Below are positions 13,599 to 15,221 of a stretch of 15,221 nucleotides of DNA, one piece after another. The stretch is taken from assembly GCA_020433835.1 (NCBI GenBank), contig JAGRBY010000109.1, positions 1 through 15,221 on the forward strand, given 5' to 3'. The stretch's first letter is position 1; each line of letters starts with the position of its first letter. The notes under the pieces were generated by a model. The model ran no database searches. It had not been told where the DNA came from and saw only the letters and a program-made list of their open reading frames with translations. The position numbers were made by a program, and so were the translations under genes. Source of the DNA: Anaerolineae bacterium (GTDB lineage: Bacteria > Chloroflexota > Anaerolineae > 4572-78 > J111).

Positions 13599-14558
13599 AT
13601 GAGCAAGCCGGAACTAAGCATTATCTTACCAATTTACAATGAGGTTGAAAGTATTCCGCACCTTCTCGATGAATTGGTTCCGGCTTTGGAAGCTACCGGG
13701 CACACTTTTGAGGTCATCTGTATTGACGACGGCAGCCGAGACGGCAGCTATGCCGAACTTATGAAGCTGCGCCAGCAAGACGAGCGAATTCGAATTGTGC
13801 GCTTTCGACGCAATTTCGGCCAAACGGCAGCTTTTGCGGCCGGGTTCGATCGGGCGGAAGGTGCGATTGTCATCACCATGGATGCCGATCTGCAAAACGA
13901 TCCTGCCGATATCCCTAAACTGCTGGCCAAAATCGATGAGGGCTATGATGTCGTTAGCGGCTGGCGAGTCGAACGTTGGCAAGAGGGTTTTGCCTCGCAG
14001 ATTACCCGCAAACTACCGTCGATGACCGCTAACTGGCTTATTTCAACCGGAACGGGTGTTCATTTACATGATTACGGCTGTGCGTTAAAAGCTTATCGCC
14101 AGGACGTTGTCAAAGGCATTAATCTCTACGGCGATTTGCATCGCTTTATTCCGGCCATTGCCAGCTACTATGGCGTTACAGTGGCGGAGGTGCCGGTCAA
14201 TTATCGCTCTCGCCAATTTGGCAGCAGCAAATACGGATTGGGACGCATTGTGCGCGTACTGCTTGATCTCTTGACTGTGCGGTTTCTGCTCAATTATTCA
14301 ACCCGACCCATCCAAATCTTTGGTCTTATGGGCCTAGGTTCATTTGCTTTAGGCATTCTTATCGGTCTGTACCTGACCGTTTTAAAGTTTGTTTACAACA
14401 TGGATTTGGCCGAACGCCCCATGTTGCTTCTGGCAGTCTTACTGGTAATGATTGGCGTTCAGTTTGTTACCATGGGGCTGCTGGGCGAACTGATCGTTCG
14501 CACTTATCACGAGAGCCAAAACAAACCTATTTATACGATTCGTGAAGAATTAGGTTAA
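13599..14558 (+). CDS. GT2 polyprenyl-phosphate glycosyltransferase (DPMS/GtrB-like)
   Basis: A 319-residue membrane-attached GT-A enzyme, expected to transfer a hexose from a nucleotide sugar to undecaprenyl (polyprenyl) phosphate on the cytoplasmic face. Seen: N-terminal SIILPIYNEVESI, CIDDGSRDGS (Asp43-Asp44), RNFGQTAAFAAGFDRA, the metal-binding DADLQNDP (Asp95-x-Asp97), GWRVERWQ, and two C-terminal membrane helices (about 235-260 and 268-292), the GtrB/DPMS layout. The frame is open back to GTG 13497, but that would run through the 30-bp duplication in another frame and add a non-family extension. ATG 13599 starts right before the conserved strand, 37 bp after the previous stop, with a weak AGAAGAA upstream. 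It would supply the lipid donor for the GT39 enzyme upstream. The sugar cannot be told from sequence. Confidence 0.93.
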   Translation: MSKPELSIILPIYNEVESIPHLLDELVPALEATGHTFEVICIDDGSRDGSYAELMKLRQQDERIRIVRFRRNFGQTAAFAAGFDRAEGAIVITMDADLQNDPADIPKLLAKIDEGYDVVSGWRVERWQEGFASQITRKLPSMTANWLISTGTGVHLHDYGCALKAYRQDVVKGINLYGDLHRFIPAIASYYGVTVAEVPVNYRSRQFGSSKYGLGRIVRVLLDLLTVRFLLNYSTRPIQIFGLMGLGSFALGILIGLYLTVLKFVYNMDLAERPMLLLAVLLVMIGVQFVTMGLLGELIVRTYHESQNKPIYTIREELG

Positions 14559-14584
14559 ATTTTCTATTTTGAGAGAGAGTTTTT

Positions 14585-15221
14585 ATGTTACAACAAACCA
14601 TCAAATCCATACAACCATTAGATCAAGAGGCCATGGCCCAAGCACAAGCCCGCCAAAACCAGTTAACAAAACCGGCCGGATCGCTCGGTCGCCTCGAAAG
14701 CTTATCCATACAAATAGCCGGCATGACCGGCCAACTTAATCCGTCGCTGACCAATCGAGCCGTTATTGTCGCAGCCGGTGATCACGGCGTCACGGCTGAA
14801 GGGGTCAGTGCTTTTCCCTCAGCAGTTACACCGCAGATGGTGCTCAATTTTCTTAACGAAGGCGCGGCTATCAACGTACTGGCTCAACAGGCCCACGCCC
14901 GCGTGCTCGTCCTTGATGCCGGCGTTGCCGCCGAACTGCCCGAGCACCCCAAACTCATTAACGCTAAAGTTGCCTTTGGCACCCAAAACTTTGCTGTCGG
15001 TCCGGCGATGACCCGCGAACAGGCCATTCAATCTATTGAGGCCGGCATCGCCGTGGTTACACAGGAATGCCAAAATGGGCTAAACCTGGTCGGCACCGGC
15101 GATATGGGCATCGGCAATACAACGCCCTCTAGCGCTATCTGCGCGCTGCTGACCCAAACCGACATCGCCGAAGTTACCGGACGTGGTACCGGCATCGACT
15201 ACAGTGGTTGGGAACACAAGG
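14585..15221 (+). CDS. cobT: Nicotinate-nucleotide-dimethylbenzimidazole phosphoribosyltransferase (partial)
   Basis: The first 212 residues of CobT, cut by the window end; full length is usually about 350. CobT moves phosphoribose from nicotinate mononucleotide to dimethylbenzimidazole, giving alpha-ribazole phosphate for the lower loop of cobalamin (EC 2.4.2.21), in the cytoplasm. Seen: KPAGSLGRLE (about 30-39), VIVAAGDHGVTAEGVSAFP (about 60-78), LVLDAGVAAEL, and the phosphate-binding region LVGTGDMGIGNTTPSSAI followed by VTGRGTGID. The catalytic Glu lies in the missing C-terminal part. ATG 14585 has purine-rich GAGAGAGAG at 14571-14579. The gap to the GT2 gene is only 26 bp with no terminator or cobalamin riboswitch visible, so readthrough from the glycosylation genes is possible though the functions seem unrelated. 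Confidence 0.95.
   Translation, partial: MLQQTIKSIQPLDQEAMAQAQARQNQLTKPAGSLGRLESLSIQIAGMTGQLNPSLTNRAVIVAAGDHGVTAEGVSAFPSAVTPQMVLNFLNEGAAINVLAQQAHARVLVLDAGVAAELPEHPKLINAKVAFGTQNFAVGPAMTREQAIQSIEAGIAVVTQECQNGLNLVGTGDMGIGNTTPSSAICALLTQTDIAEVTGRGTGIDYSGWEHK

Overview
The window looks like chromosomal DNA of a Chloroflexota-type, possibly filamentous, bacterium of the Anaerolineae/Caldilineae kind. This rests on gene content and style only: Ser/Thr kinases, AAA_35-type ATPases, Thr/Pro-rich stalks joining membrane helices to outside domains, bacterial Ras-like GTPases, and degenerate heptanucleotide arrays. All recognisable genes are on the + strand. I saw no tRNA, rRNA, CRISPR array, insertion sequence or integrase.

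Region 1 (1-3512) is a tightly packed operon: the last codons of an upstream gene, a small coiled-coil protein, a membrane protein with a Roadblock/LC7-like cytoplasmic domain and a Thr/Pro stalk ending in an SH3b domain, a Rab-like small GTPase, and a PAS histidine kinase. Spacers are 0-23 bp. It reads as a relay from the cell envelope to a GTPase and then to a phosphorelay. No response regulator is present in the window.

Region 2 (3513-10271) holds two large signalling ATPase genes, each behind its own control region. The first encodes an unusual single chain of Ser/Thr kinase, TIR and AAA_35 ATPase with a winged helix. The second encodes two tandem AAA_35 modules (an internal duplication), a membrane helix, a TPR, a Thr/Pro stalk and a TolB-like beta-propeller. 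The promoter before the second gene carries a dyad in its -35/-10 spacer, a second inverted copy of the site 66 bp upstream, and predicts an almost leaderless mRNA. This pair is the best candidate for an undescribed signalling or conflict system: inducible STAND-like NTPases, a possible NAD-cleaving TIR, and kinase input.

Region 3 (10272-14558) looks like an envelope glycosylation cluster: a GT39/PMT-like membrane glycosyltransferase with C-terminal TPRs, an LPG-synthase-TM (UPF0104) membrane protein, and a DPMS/GtrB-like GT2 enzyme that would make polyprenyl-phosphate sugar donors. The DNA here is rich in short tandem repeats (7-mers, an 8-mer, a 30-bp duplication), some inside coding sequence. 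Region 4 (14585-15221) is the 5' part of cobT (cobalamin nucleotide-loop assembly), cut by the window end.
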